Notes under the pieces: model-generated
Databases searched by the model: none
What the model was told of the DNA's origin: nothing
Seen by the model: the letters and a program-made list of their open reading frames with translations, nothing else
From: Microstegium vimineum
Lineage: Eukaryota > Streptophyta > Magnoliopsida > Poales > Poaceae
NCBI GenBank assembly: GCA_022036555.1
Contig: CM039129.1
Span: forward strand, 37,106,051 to 37,170,050
Direction: 5' to 3'
DNA length: 64,000 nt
Made by a program: the position numbers and the translations under genes
In this document: positions 12,961 through 25,074 of the stretch, piece by piece
Position numbering within the stretch: the stretch's first letter is position 1
Layout: every line of letters begins with the position of its first letter

Positions 12961-14130
12961 AGCTCAGGTATTACAATGAGATGGACTTGACGAAGTTGTC
13001 CCCATTGTAATCTCTACGTTCCCTTTTCCCTTTTACGAGTATATGCATAGCTCCAGACGGGACTAAATTTTTATATCCCTTTCCCAATCTCCACCTTCTC
13101 CTGACTCTGCAGCATGAAGTTCCCCCTAATGAAGAATGTGATGCTCCAGAAACAAACAAGATAAATGCAGGGCATTGATTAACAAGGGGAAAGTACCAGC
13201 TGTGACAGGTTCTCCTTCTGGTACTTCCCCAGGTGGGGGTGGTGGACGTTCCCTGTGCGAGGCTTCTGTGGTTACCTTGTTTCCCCCGGCTTTGTGCAGA
13301 AACAAGATAGGTGCCCTGCTTGACCACAATTGTAGCCTGTCCCACCAATGGGGCTTTTAAAACCCCCCGCTCTAGATCTCCGCTTATCCTTGTTTGTGCG
13401 GGGGCGCAGTGAGGGCTCTGGTAGGTCTGGTCGAGCATGAGCATTGTCTCTTCTTGGGGTTTGGACAAAAAGTGGCCTTGAAGCATTAGGCCCCTGTTCT
13501 GGTGGGATCCCCTTGGGATCTCGAGGAGAGTCTCTGCGAGAAAACTGTTGTCTTGCACCTGTTAGACAGTCATGATGAAGTCGTTGAGGTGAGGGGGTTT
13601 ATTGTTCCCCTTTCTTGGACAAAGGGTGGCATTATGCCCCTTGAATCTGGCGATCTTCTTTGGGGCGATGTTGACGAAATTTTCAGGGCATAGCGAGCAG
13701 GCGGTTTTAAACCCTGGCGGGGGTCTCTGTCACTGACTGGGTCCCTAAGAAAGTTCATAAATCAGTAAGCTTATCTCATACTCCCTCTGGGATGTAGTGA
13801 CGCGCATAGTGTGGGAATCTTTCCATGTGATAGCATTTCAGCAACCCAAGTTATCGCGGTTTTTGGGACCACAAGATACTTCCCGGTCTTCCAGCTGTGT
13901 GCGCATAACTCCACTTTCAGCTTTCATCAGACAAGAAGTCGGAAAACTTCTGTGTCATGGAGTGCGGCATTCATCTGCCTCAGCGGTTCAGTAGTTCTAA
14001 AAGAAAAAAAGGGACGCGTTTTTTCCATGAAATCCTTGTAGGAGTTGTATGATGGGTTTGCGGCCCCTTGTGTTTGCTTTTGTGCTGAGCCGTTGTGGCT
14101 GGCGTTTTTGTTGCCCCAAGGTTTCTATTC
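12961..14130 (-). pseudogene. Chromovirus gag and protease, degraded
   Basis: Reading leftward from about 14,100, fragments of a Tekay/Del-type gag appear in three frames: a YIPEGV-like segment near 13,785, an APENF...KKIARFKG-like segment near 13,660-13,700, and a damaged zinc knuckle near 13,290-13,330 reading YNCGQAGHLSCFC, so its first Cys position is Gly. The protease follows near 13,130-13,200, where the expected DSGAS reads VSGAS. A segment like the GLDVIL end of this protease is at about 12,930-12,960. This gag-protease part should join the RT at 11,950-12,960 and, if the contigs overlap, also belongs upstream of 64,000. Base-call quality is poor, so individual substitutions are uncertain. 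Confidence 0.6.
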
Positions 14131-17100
14131 ATTGAAAACTCCCTCTCTTTAAACTCCTTTGGCTGCCAAGAACTGGCCAAAGAATGTTTTTTCCGGGTGT
14201 GATCGGAGGTGTTTGGGGGGAAGGTTTCTTTGGGGGGCCTTTTTCCCTCACCCCGAGGTTTTTGCGACGAGTGTTAGCGACATTGTTTTATCATTAACAA
14301 GCAACACTTAGGGTATGTTATTTTTGAATAATGAATAAAAGCATGTGTACAAAATGTAAAATTAAGCACACAACCCAAAAATAATTACTTCTTTCCAATA
14401 AATCCATAATTAATTACTCGTTTATAAGAAAACAAATAAATCCCATATCTTTGCCCGAACAAGGTTGGACTTAAATCAAATTTGGCTTACAATAAAGAAG
14501 TCCAAACTAAGCAAAGTCTTAAACAACCCTGATACAAAAGCTCCAGCGGAAAGGTCAAACTCCTAATTAGCGTCAGTCGTCGCGGAAAAAGGTTTCTCCT
14601 CGGTGTGGAGGGTGGGCTCGGGGGGCGAAGGCCCGTTTGGAGGGCCCCGTCTCCCGGTGGGTCAAGACCCCAAAGGGTGACTCCGTCCTGTGGCTTGGCT
14701 TCCCCAGGGTAGGTGTTGCGGTTTTTGCCTGTGTTGTGATGAAGAGCGTGAAAAAACTAGTGAGGTTGTTGTTTTACTCCTTTGCTCTTGAGGTGCCCCC
14801 TTTAAATATGTGACTTCCCTGTAAATTCTGACTCGGTCCCAAATTTATTCCCGGGTTGGGGGCATCAAGGGGGTAACTGTCCCCCAACACGCGAGCAAAG
14901 ATCTCCTCCCCTACCTTTGGGCTGGGCCTGGGGTTTTGCTCAGAGTCATCTGAGCAACTTTTGCCTGAAGGTGAGTGCGATGGTGTCTCAACTCCTGCTG
15001 CAATGGCGCTGTCTAGAGTTTGGTTCGTGGGGTCTTACACATGCAAGACTACGCTCCAAATCTCACAAGTTTCCAAGCAAGTCCAGTGGCACTCATGGGG
15101 TGGAGTCTGCAGTAGAGGTCCTCATCTATTTCTGTCATGTCCCCCCGGTGGTCCAATCCACAGGAAAAAGCTGTCCGGGGGGGGAAAAACTCCTGGCCAG
15201 CTGTTGCAAAGGGGGCCCGTGAAAGGGGCGATGCTATCCTTTGCACCCAGTATGCTGACTGTTGGCACCATCTTAGCAGAGGCTCCCTTGGTGATAACCG
15301 TCCAGCAAAACCAATGCCCCTTTCCCCAGGGCTTGACCTTGACCTGAAGTTGACCGAGGTCCTGACATATGTTGGGTTTTTGCCAAGAGTACTTGGGCTC
15401 CCTCCCTCGGGATACCCAAAAAAGGCGTGCAAAAACTGCCAAAGGTAGTCAGAGCCCAAAGTACGTCAGAACTTTCCTTGGTCTCTTGGTTGTCAGGGGT
15501 AGCGAGGAATTCTGCCCTCCGGTTGCCTTCCTGGCGGTAAAGAGGGGTTTGAAAGGGGATCTGTGAAAAAGGGTTTCGAACTCTCGTGGAGGAATTAAGT
15601 TGGTGAATTTTACCCCCGAAAGGGAACAACTTACAATTAAAGGGGGGGTATGACATGGTGAAATTATATAAACATGAAAACTGATCAAAATTTTACGTTC
15701 TCACTCAATTTTAGATTAACTCGCAAGTCCTAAATTCTGTCGGGGGGCAAGACGACTCTCATTACCAGTTATTGTTTATATGGTTTAGGGTAGTTAGTGT
15801 ACCTGCAGAAGTTTTATTTCCCCCCAAAAAGAAAAAAACCCCAATGTAGAAAACCACGGGCCCTCCTGATACGAAACTGAGTAAAAAACGTTGTTACCAA
15901 AACCTTTGAAACAGCTCGGAAAACCCCCCCGCATTTCATACTTCTCGTATGTTTGCATAAAGTTTTGCACATCCTTAGTAACCATATCATTTCCCTGCCA
16001 AAAACGGTTGGAAGTTCATGCTCTCACAACTCACAAATAGTTTTTGATCCCAATTTTTGAAATTGTATAGCTTCAAAGAATGATACCCCGGCACTTTTAA
16101 AGACGCTTTGAGCAAACTGGCCCAAGTTAGTATTCCTAACCCACCTGATTTCTGTAAAGGGAAAGGGAAATAGACTTGGACCCTAAGTTTTCCCAAAATT
16201 GTTTGTAAAATATTTTAAAAAAACACCATTTTGCTTAAAAAGCTTCTAAAAAGAATGAGGATACGGGAACTAAGTTCCCTATTTGATGACCTCTTTATGG
16301 CAGAACCACCCAAAAATTATAAGAGTTTCAAGTACAAGTAGCTGATTAACGCCCATTTTAGAGCACTTGAGCCCATAATCCGGTGTCGGGAAAATCTGAA
16401 GGTTTTCTAACAATGTTTTCGACAAGATGCGCGAATTCAGGTATGACATTCAAAATGAACCAAAAAATTGAAACGAAATACATGAAGTCGAATAAAGTTT
16501 TTACAACATTTTGTTCAATAAAATGGTAACGCCAAACACGTGGTCAAATAAAACATTGTTTTTGAATCGAACCAAAGTGTTTACCTCGTTTATACCATTA
16601 ATAAATAGGGGGTGCCACGGGGATTGTCGACAAAGCAAAAGTTTGAGCTCGTAGGGGACCTTGCCCAAGGCCTATCCTCTTTTTCCTTCGACAGGTAGGA
16701 CGTGTTAAATGCAAAGTATACTTGGCCATCTGCAACAAACGTATAAACTTGGAAGGGGAATGTACTAGTTGACTTACCCGTCTAATGAAATAAAGGACCC
16801 CCCAGAATATGCATGGTTTAAATGGGGTTGGGTAACTTTATTTTTTGGGGAACGGAGAAATAAGAAAATAAATTTAAGGATTAGAGGCAGCCATTTTCAA
16901 CTATTATTTATCTTAGGTTTTTTTTCCCGTACTAGAGCACTCACCCTTTATCTAATCAACAATTAATAAATTCCTATCCAATTCCTTCATCAAATTTAGT
17001 AGAACATTTTTGATGTCACATGGATTTGTACGTGGTGAGCTCAGCATAATCCACTATCGGTGGGGCGGGGCTCGAATCGTATAAACCCGCTGGGAAGGGT

Positions 17101-18780
17101 TACCCTTTTAAAAGGGCCACACTTTCCCCGTCGGATCCATTGGGATTGGGGGTTTCGTCAACACTGTCAGGTAGTAACGCCGGGGAAATCCAATTGGTCC
17201 ACAATTTTGAAAAACAGTTGGGCCACCACGGGGCAGGTCGTATCTACAAATTTGAGGTGCAACAGCACCGGAGAACGACCCAGACGAAGCTCGTCTTCGG
17301 GGTTTGAAGATGCAACGGCCCCCAAGTGAAAGGCGATTCAAATATGTAAGAGGGCCCCTATCGTATAAAATTTACGATCCAAGAAGGACTGCCCCCCCAA
17401 ATCTTTTACCTTGGGCCTTTCTTCAGTTGACCACATTTATTATAAAAGGTTCTTTTCCCCCGATAGCAAATATAGCAAAAAGTGATCGGGGATACCCCCC
17501 TGGATTTAAATTTAATAAATTAAATGTAACCATTTTATTAAACTACTAAGCAGTTGTTTTTTTTTATTTTAACAGGTTAATCAAGGTAGGTAATGGGAAA
17601 TGTCAAGGAAGGTAATGCAACAACTGGCATAATCAACCCCTTTGACTTAAGCATCACAGTATAAAATATCAAGTGTTAATTAGAAATCCGGGAGGCTTAA
17701 GAAGCTCTGGGGTTGCCTTGAGGAAGGTAGGGGCTGGTGGTCAGGGCACTCGGCAGGTTATTTTTGAGTGTGGTTCTCGTTAGCTCCCGCACCTCCTGGA
17801 CTCCTTCTTAGAAGTGGGGCCCCCCGGGTTCCTCTATGATACGGAAAGTTTGCCATTCATATAAATAAACCATGGATGCAGGGATGAGCCCTTTGAAAAG
17901 AATTAAACACTCAAGGTGGCCAAGATTTAATTAACTAATTACCCAAAAAATTTCACTTACATAGCAAGCCTATATAGATACTCGAAAATCTCCCAAAAAA
18001 ATTTCAAAAGGGCCCGGCAAGTCCACTTTGGGTGCTACTACAGAAAATTTACCATAGCAAAGCTACAAATCAACAGATATAAAAAGACGAATTTAATTGT
18101 AGAAAAAACATTAGAACTAGACTTGGTCTAATGGGTGAAACATGCTATTTTTTTTTTTTTACAGGTTCTTTGCATAGAAAATTTTAAATAAAGAAAATAT
18201 CATGATAAAAAACATCTAAATTATTCTATATGATTTTCCAAAAAAAAAAACTCTAGAAAAAAACATTTTGAACTACAAGTTCTTTTCTCCATCCCACATC
18301 CCAATAATTTTTTTTTCCCTAGATAGATCAATGATACAGAGATACACAAAAAGTTCATATTTTGAAAGATAGATTTACCAGGATTAATCTAGAAAGCAGC
18401 AGAAAACATTTTAATAGAATTAATTAATTTCTACCAGAAAATGGAGCCATATTTTCTGTTCTTAAGTTTTGATGGAACGCATAAAAACTTATTTTTTATC
18501 TAAACTTTTAACATGAAACACATTTAATTTCTAATAATGCAAAAGGAAAATAATTTTTTAAAAAACATTAGTTTGAAGAATTTACAAAATTACGTTTATA
18601 TTTTTAAAAAAAAAGATATTCATTTACAGAGACTAACACAATTTATTTCACATTTTAGATTACCAAACTTGGTACAAATAAACAAGAGGATACTTTTTTG
18701 GGGAAAATGAAAAAAGAGAAATGATTTCTAAACAAGCCCAGGGGTTGAAAGGGTACATGGCTGGGCCCAGTGTGCGAAAA
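14131..18780. other. Low-quality sequence, no feature assigned
   Basis: This is probably first the chromovirus leader and LTR (about 14,130-15,650), but I could not find LTR ends or an unambiguous primer binding site. A stretch near 14,530 resembles the complement of an initiator-Met site only weakly. From 15,650 on it is AT-rich sequence with many inflated homopolymers. Short open frames overlap on both strands without recognisable motifs, and I do not support any of them as genes. Confidence 0.5.
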
Positions 18781-19930
18781 AACGGCTGACGGGGGGGCCC
18801 CAGGGTAACCCCGGGTCACTTGCAGCGAGTAAGAGCAGGTGTGCGCTGACCCACACGTTTTTCACGGCGGCGTGGTGTGCTTGGGTGCTCGCTGGGGATG
18901 ATGCAAAGCGATGGTGGGGTTGGGTTTAGCGCCGGTGTGTAGGTGACGGGACATGCGGGGGTGGTGGCGCGTACAGCGTTGTTTGTGACGCGGTTGGGGC
19001 ATTTCAGCGAAGCTATGTTGGTAGCGGTTTGCCCGAGCACCACGGTGGCGTGGGAGGGCAGGCAAGGGGGTTGAGCGGGGGGGAGCTCCGAAGGGTTCGG
19101 CACATGAGCTCTGCGGCGGCGGCCATGGCACGGTGGGATGGGGCTGCGGTTTTTCCAGAGGACGGCTGAGTGGGATGGCGTTTTCACCCCTTTACTACTT
19201 GGTGATGCTTCACGAAGATGGATGGGAACGGAGACGATCGGACCAGAGCAAACGGGCGTGGGGCGATTGGGTGGCGATGCAAGCTGGGGGGAAAGCGGTG
19301 GTTTGCATGGGTGGGGCGGCTGGCAGAGCTGAGGGGGGCCGGGGTGTGTGGTGCGAGCGAAACGATGGCGAGGTGGATCGAGAGGGAGCTCGGATGGCGG
19401 CGTGGCGAAGGGGAAAAAAAAAGGGGTGTTCGGGTGCGTTTCGTTTTTTTTACCGCGGGGGAGGGGGGGAGGAAGAGCCCGGCCGGGGGATGCGAGGGGG
19501 CAAAGCTAATGCGATGGGAGGTGAATGGAAGGGGGGGGGTTTTTTACCCCCTTTGGCGGGTCGTGGCGATCGCGCGGCGGGTTTGGGGCCTCGACACGAT
19601 GGCGGGGGGTGTGAAAAGAGCGGCAGCGGGGGTGCAGCGGCCTGCCAGTTGCGGCGCGAGGGAGTGGGGGAAAGGGGGGCCCGGGAGGGGGGGTTTTGGG
19701 CCGGCCCCCTTAAAGGGGGTAAAGCAATTACGCTTTGGGCCAGAGGGGCGAACCCCCGCCCGGGGGCTCCCCGCGCCCCGCGCCGCCTCAAATGGAAACC
19801 CAAATCGGGGGAGAGAGAGAAGAGCAGCTGGGGGAGAGAGAGAGTGGGGGTTTGGGTTGGCTTTTGGGAAACCCCTAAGTTTTGGGTTTTAATAAAGTTT
19901 GCGCCCTATTGGGCCTCGCCCTGGGCTTAA
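18781..19930. other. GC-rich block in low-quality sequence
   Basis: This is an abrupt GC-rich block between AT-rich flanks. Long open frames exist on both strands at once (for example 19,133-19,930 forward and 18,816-19,187 reverse), which is what high GC without stop codons gives by chance. The translations are low-complexity Gly/Arg or Pro/Arg. It sits directly beside a CACTA-like subterminal inverted repeat (19,943-20,026), so it could be cargo of a CACTA element, but nothing proves this. Confidence 0.35.
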
Positions 19931-19942
19931 GGGAACTTTGGC

Positions 19943-20026
19943 TTTTACCGTGGCGGGCCTTTTTGGGATGTCCGCTGCGGTAAATGGTTTTTACCGCAGC
20001 GGACAAAAATGCCCGTCACAGTAAAA
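19943..20026. repeat. Nested palindrome, CACTA-like subterminal repeats
   Basis: The inner arms 19,969-19,984 and 19,990-20,005 are a perfect 16-bp inverted repeat (TGTCCGCTGCGGTAAA) with a 5-base loop. The outer arms 19,943-19,958 and 20,011-20,026 pair with two transition mismatches. A further TGTCCGCCACGG motif lies at about 20,090. Arrays of 'TTTACCG-GGCGG' motifs in both orientations are typical of the subterminal regions of grass CACTA (En/Spm) elements. A clear CACTA terminus was not found. A TTTTCTAC-like string near 20,055 is only suggestive. Confidence 0.55.
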
Positions 20027-20549
20027 AAAAATTTGACCCATTTGTGGGAAAACATGAGATTTTCTACAGGGGCCCAAATTTAAAGGGTTGTCCGCCACGG
20101 GGGGTTTTTTTTTCAACGCTACGCAAAATCGTTTTTGACGAGTGTTTTAAGTATATTATATGAAAACACTTTTTATGAAAAAAGCAATATTTTTTTTTTG
20201 GTGTCATAAAACTGATGCTATTTTCTAAAATTCAGTTAAACTAAGAAAACTTTAAAGATGATTTATTTTGGGATAAAAGAGAGTACTACGAACTCAGTTG
20301 TTTGGGACCATAAACACAATACGGGGCTGGTGTTAATCAATTTAAATTGGTTGTTTCTTTTCAAGAAAATTTTGAAAAGTAAATAGCCCAGAATCATGTT
20401 AATATATTTCCTCCCTATTAAATTAAAAAAATTTTTAACTTTTTTTATCAAAAATTTACCTTTTATATTATTCAAATGTTTAAAGAATTAAGAATGGGGG
20501 AGATTTTATTCAAAGGGGGAAAGAATAGGGACACTTACAAAACCCCAAA

Positions 20550-21760
20550 AAGCACCCCAAACCAAAGGCAACCCAACCCAACCCCAAAAGCCAATCTAGC
20601 TGGTTTTTGGGCCCTTATAAGGGCCCACTCCTGATCACGGGAATATGGGAGCACACCCAACCCAAGACCAACCCAAAGTCCCAAACGGCAAACGCACTAA
20701 AATTTTAAAATCGCTGACTACCGATATAGGGTATTTTAGAATTAATAAAAAATAACTCTAGTCACGGTTTTCACATTACATTATTTTTTTTTTTTCCCCA
20801 GATCCTTATATATCAAACTTGGACAATACTTAAAAAAAGGGTTTAAATGTTGCATTAGCTAATACGATAGATTTAAACCATGTTAACCAATTAACTTATA
20901 TATATCAAATATGGGGACTATACTTATTTTTAGATCGATCGGCATAGTACTAAGCATAAAGCAATAAGGGAAAAACTAAGACTGAATTGACGGGAACCCA
21001 AATACACCTCAAACCAAAAGGGGACCCAATCCAAGCCAAAACCAATCCATTTGGGACAGTTTTTCCCCCTTTAAAAATGGCCCAAACCCCGATCACGGGA
21101 ATATACTAGCAAATACGATCTAATCCAAACGCACAGTTTTAAAATTTAAAAAACTTTACCACCCACCCACCCATCCATCATCCATCCCCCTTTAAAAAAC
21201 GTTTTGTACTCGGAGGAAATATAGAGGAAAACCCCGGGAACAAAATATGAAAAGCGAAAAATGGGGAAAACCCAAAAAGCGCCCCAAACCAAAAAACAAC
21301 CCAAACAAGCAAAATTTTTTGGGTCCTTTCCCATCTCGTCCAAAATGGTTTAAATGGTAAAGAGAGGAGAATAAGGCCTCTTTGGGGTCCATTCTTCAAA
21401 ATTTTTGAGCTAAAGTCTCTAAACAGTTACTTTCCCCTTTTCCTAAATTATAAGACATCCAAGAATTTTTAAAAGTTCCCAAAATATTTCAAAATTTTAT
21501 CAAAGTTAAAACAATAATACAATAAAATTTATGGTGTCAACTAAGTAACATTAATTTTGTTTTTCAATTATATTTTTAAAAGTATGCCCCATTTGATATC
21601 ATAAATCTTTATAGTTTTTTTTAATAATTATTTTGGGCAAACTTGAGAAGTTTTGACTCTCTAATATTCTTGGAACGTTTTATAATTTTGGGGTGGATGG
21701 GGTAGTATAAAAATTACCCCAAACTAAAAGCACACCTAACATTAAGTTTTTTGACCCCTT
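20550..21760. repeat. Cluster of diverged MITE-like repeats
   Basis: The motif CCCAAACCAAAAG or a close variant appears near 20,555, 21,010, 21,280 and 21,715, and GATCACGGGAATAT appears twice (about 20,635 and 21,095) in similar surroundings. Read on the other strand, CTTTTGGTTTGAGG-like ends resemble Tourist/hAT-type MITE termini common in grasses. Target duplications could not be recognised because the sequence here is error-rich. The remainder to 22,071 holds no supported feature. Confidence 0.35.
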
Positions 21761-22071
21761 TAAAAAAGAGCTAAAATGCTCTAAAGTTGCTTAGAGCTCT
21801 AAAGTTTAGAGGGAAAAGGGTCAAAACCAACTCTAAGAGCATCTTCGGAATACTACTTTAAAAACACACCCCTATTTGTGGGTTTTGGGGGCCACCTATT
21901 CCAATACTACCTACTTTTTGCTTCCAAAGCTCCAACAAAAAACTACCTAAACCATGGTACTCAAAAATTTATTTTAAAGTTAATGACGCGTGGGACCTGT
22001 AAAGGCACCTTCTAACTGTCACCATAGACAGGCGTGGCCATGGGAGCATGCCACCCCCAACGGGAGTGGAC

Positions 22072-22171
22072 NNNNNNNNNNNNNNNNNNNNNNNNNNNNN
22101 NNNNNNNNNNNNNNNNNNNNNNNNNNNNNNNNNNNNNNNNNNNNNNNNNNNNNNNNNNNNNNNNNNNNNNN
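22072..22171. other. Assembly gap of 100 N
   Basis: Exactly 100 N, the usual placeholder for a gap of unknown size. Sequence to the left is error-rich, sequence to the right is clean. Order and orientation across the gap should not be assumed. Confidence 0.99.
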
Positions 22172-22212
22172 ATTTACACCTAGGTTGTCTCCGGGGAAGT
22201 TTTTTTTTTATT

Positions 22213-22520
22213 CCTGGTATTACCATTTGAGTCTATAAATAGTTACGTCCGGACATGTGAGTAGTAAGTTTGTTGTGATAATCAACGAAGCTTCTAGTAT
22301 CCAATCAAGATAATTTTTATTACTAATAGTATCTTTTGTGCTAATAAATAATTATGTCTAGACTTGTGGACTGTTAATTTGGTATTGATAATCAACAGAG
22401 GTCCGGTATCCGAACAAAGGTAATTTTTATTACAAATACTATCATTTGAACCATATAAATAATTTTGTCTAGCTCCATTCGTAATAAAATTTGTTGAAAT
22501 AGTCACCCGCGTGTCCATAA
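22213..22520. repeat. 110-bp tandem repeat, about 2.8 units
   Basis: Three successive diverged units can be aligned with a period of 110 bp: GATAATCAAC recurs 110 bp apart (22,277 and 22,387), and AATTTTTATTAC recurs with the same spacing. The units are AT-rich and begin only about 40 bp after the assembly gap, so the array may extend into it. Confidence 0.7.
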
Positions 22521-24313
22521 TACAATTGCAAATAAATAACATTCATGATAATGTCGACATAAAAGCTAATCATGTTTACATATATTGACAGTGGCTCCGC
22601 CAGACCATTGATCAACCACAAAACACCACCACGGGGTCATGATAGTATCAGGGTCAAGAGACGGTCCCCTACTGTGTTGGGCGTCTGGCACACAAGGAGA
22701 GCGTTGCGGTTAAGGCTGGCTGATGTCACACGTTGTATTGATGGGTATATAACGCCCAAGGCGGTTCAACCCGTGTAACGAACCTGAAGAACTCTTATCT
22801 GAATACAAAAACCGACTTCATCGGCTCGTCCTTTCCCCAAACCCTGTTCGTGCTACTTCTCCGTCTAGATTCCGATTCTATTATCCTCACGATTCTCAGT
22901 AGAACCGTGACAGATAGTTTGTAGCTGGAATCATCCTCAAGAAGGTTCTTTAGGACATTCCCATATATACTAGCAAGCATGTTTGTCACCATTTTGACAC
23001 GCTCTGTAGTAACACAATGATGCCATGTCTATTAGCAAGTAAATTATGATAATAACAATAGTGAAAGAGACCTTTGTAGTTGTATATATCATACTAAACA
23101 ACACTACCTAAAAAAGGCAGCTAGAGCTATAAGTAAACCAAGTAATCTAATCTATACATGTACTTTTAGTTTATCATAAAAAAGACATTTGCTCCCAATG
23201 ACATATGGTCTCTGCAATAGGGAAAAACAAACTATGAACTAATTTGATTGGCCAAGTAGCAAACTAATTCCTAGATTTCAAGTGCCTGATACAATCATCC
23301 ATCCCTATTTGTTAGAAAAATAAGCACTGAATATTTGAATTAAGTTGCAACAAATATATAATGCACACATGGATATTGCCGGTACATAGTGTGTATATGT
23401 ACAAGTAAAAGGTGAGTATTTTTTTATTTATATGTTTGTCGGGTTAACATGTCATAGAGTATTGCTAACTGATGGATATCTCAGATATTTCATTCCTGTA
23501 GATTCTACTCCTGACATGGACAAAGCTTGTGCCAACGTACCTTGTGCCGGAATGCCGGATGCACACATTCAATCAGATTAACCATTGCCTCTCTATGGTA
23601 CTACTAATTCATGAACCCTGAAAAATTCAGTTCAATTAAAATTATTATTCTATGATTTAACAAGAATATGTACTGATGGAACAATATGTCAAATCGTTAG
23701 TGTACTTATTAGTTATAGAAGTAAACACAAAATACAAATCCACTATACTTAGGTCTCGAAATTATTGGGGATATCACGTCAGCAAATCTACCATAAGGTC
23801 AATGAAAATTTACTTTGCTGAACGTCTGAACCAAAGAACTTCCTTCACTAATAAAGAACTTGTGCAGACCCTGGCTAAACGTGTAGAATATTTAACCCTA
23901 CTATGGATCCAATCCAACCACCAGCGACCCAGCCGTTCATCTGCATAAAAATAAAATTAGATTGGAATCACGGTGTCTCAGTCTACACGCATGAAGAAAA
24001 CTAGGATTTGGAGCACAAACGGCGGCGGTGAAATGAACCGTGGTGCCTAGTAAGACGATTTCGAGGTTATTCAAATCGGAAAACAACAAAGAAGGGATAA
24101 AGAAAAGGTATACACTTTACATTTTTTTTAATCACGAGCACATTCTTTCATGCTGGTTGAGATAGGGAAATACTCACTGATCTGGTTGCCGAGCGCTTCG
24201 CAAGGGACAGAGGGAACGGAGCACATCTCCTGCTGTCCTGCATTGGCGCCCTGCATTGGCGCCCACCAAGGTAAGAAGTACGAGGCTTTTCTCTACATGC
24301 CATTAAAAAAGAT
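22521..24313. other. AT-rich clean sequence without supported gene
   Basis: Small open frames (22,572-22,778 forward, 22,795-22,992 reverse, 23,676-23,948 forward) show no motif I recognise. A 14-bp direct repeat (CTGCATTGGCGCC type) lies at about 24,237-24,265, just before the TIR element. It could include host intergenic DNA or old transposon remnants. Confidence 0.4.
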
Positions 24314-24316
24314 GGT

Positions 24317-24480
24317 GTCAGCCCCTATGTCACTAAAAAGATGACTCGGACCCGTGTATCATGACACTTATCTCTCTTGTCCTCCACGTCATTCCGTCCA
24401 CCGTACGTCTAATTTTTGCCGTTTATCGGCCAGACATGTGGGTCCCACCGCGGAAACTGTCCAAAACACCCTTTCTTCTT
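24317..24480 (+). repeat. Left terminal inverted repeat
   Basis: It aligns with the reverse complement of 27,274-27,418 over its whole length, except for an extra stretch of about 24 bases near 24,410-24,435 absent from the other arm. A diverged partial duplicate of the arm's start (CCATTAAAAAAGATGG) lies just outside it at 24,300-24,315. Confidence 0.7.
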
Positions 24481-24614
24481 CCGCGTGCATCTCTGCTCGT
24501 CGCGGACGGAATGAAGGTGAACAGCACGCGCGGGTGCGGGGTGGGGCGGCCGAGGGCTGGGGCGGGGCGCTCGCTGTGGCGTCCGCGCCGTCGTCGGCCA
24601 CGCTGAGTGCGCCG

Positions 24615-24968
24615 CCGCCGGCCGCCAAGGTAGCCGCGCGCCATCTGGCGAGCTCGTCGCGCCTGCCCGCGCACGCTCGCGTCGCGCCACCTCGGCCGCC
24701 GCGCTCGCGCAGGCCGCGCAGCGCTGCGTGCGCCGCTGCCGGCCGTGCTCGCCGGCCGCCAAGGTCGCAACGCGCCATCCAGCGAGCTCGTCGCGCCTGC
24801 CCACGCACGCTCGCGCTGCGCCACCTCGGCCGCCGCGCTCGCGCAGGCCGCGCAGCGCTCCGTGCGCCGCCGCCGGTCATGCTCGCCGGCCGCCAAGGTC
24901 GCACGCCATCCGGCGAGCTCGTCGCGCCTGCCCACGCACACGCCACGCCACCTCGGCCACCTCCCCTT
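24615..24968 (+). repeat. GC-rich tandem repeat, about 132 bp x 2.7
   Basis: Units start near 24,615, 24,741 and 24,873. Each contains GCCGGCCGCCAAGGT, then GCGAGCTCGTCGCGCCTGCC, then a CACCTCGGCC segment. The last unit is truncated. All frames on both strands are nearly free of stops, which explains the overlapping open frames of up to 229 codons. The translations are Ala/Arg/Pro-rich without a recognisable domain, so I do not call a gene. Confidence 0.75.
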
Positions 24969-25074
24969 GTGTGACATGATCTCGAGCCGTGGCCGTCGCC
25001 GCTCCTCCGCCGTCCTGCTGCTGCTGCTGCTCCCCTCGTCGTCGTAGATGCCGGAGAGGAGCTCGCCGTAGGTG

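Noticed and set aside
14520..14560. Possible initiator-Met primer site of the chromovirus
   Set aside because: Only a partial match (CCTGATACAAAAGC) in poor sequence, with no LTR end beside it.
18130..18700. AT-rich stretch with poly-A/T runs as a possible matrix attachment region or organelle insert
   Set aside because: The runs are probably inflated by base-calling errors, and no organelle gene sequence is recognisable.
19133..19930. 265-codon open frame, forward strand
   Set aside because: It lies in a GC-rich, error-prone block with equally long frames in other phases and on the other strand. The translation is Gly/Arg-rich without a domain.
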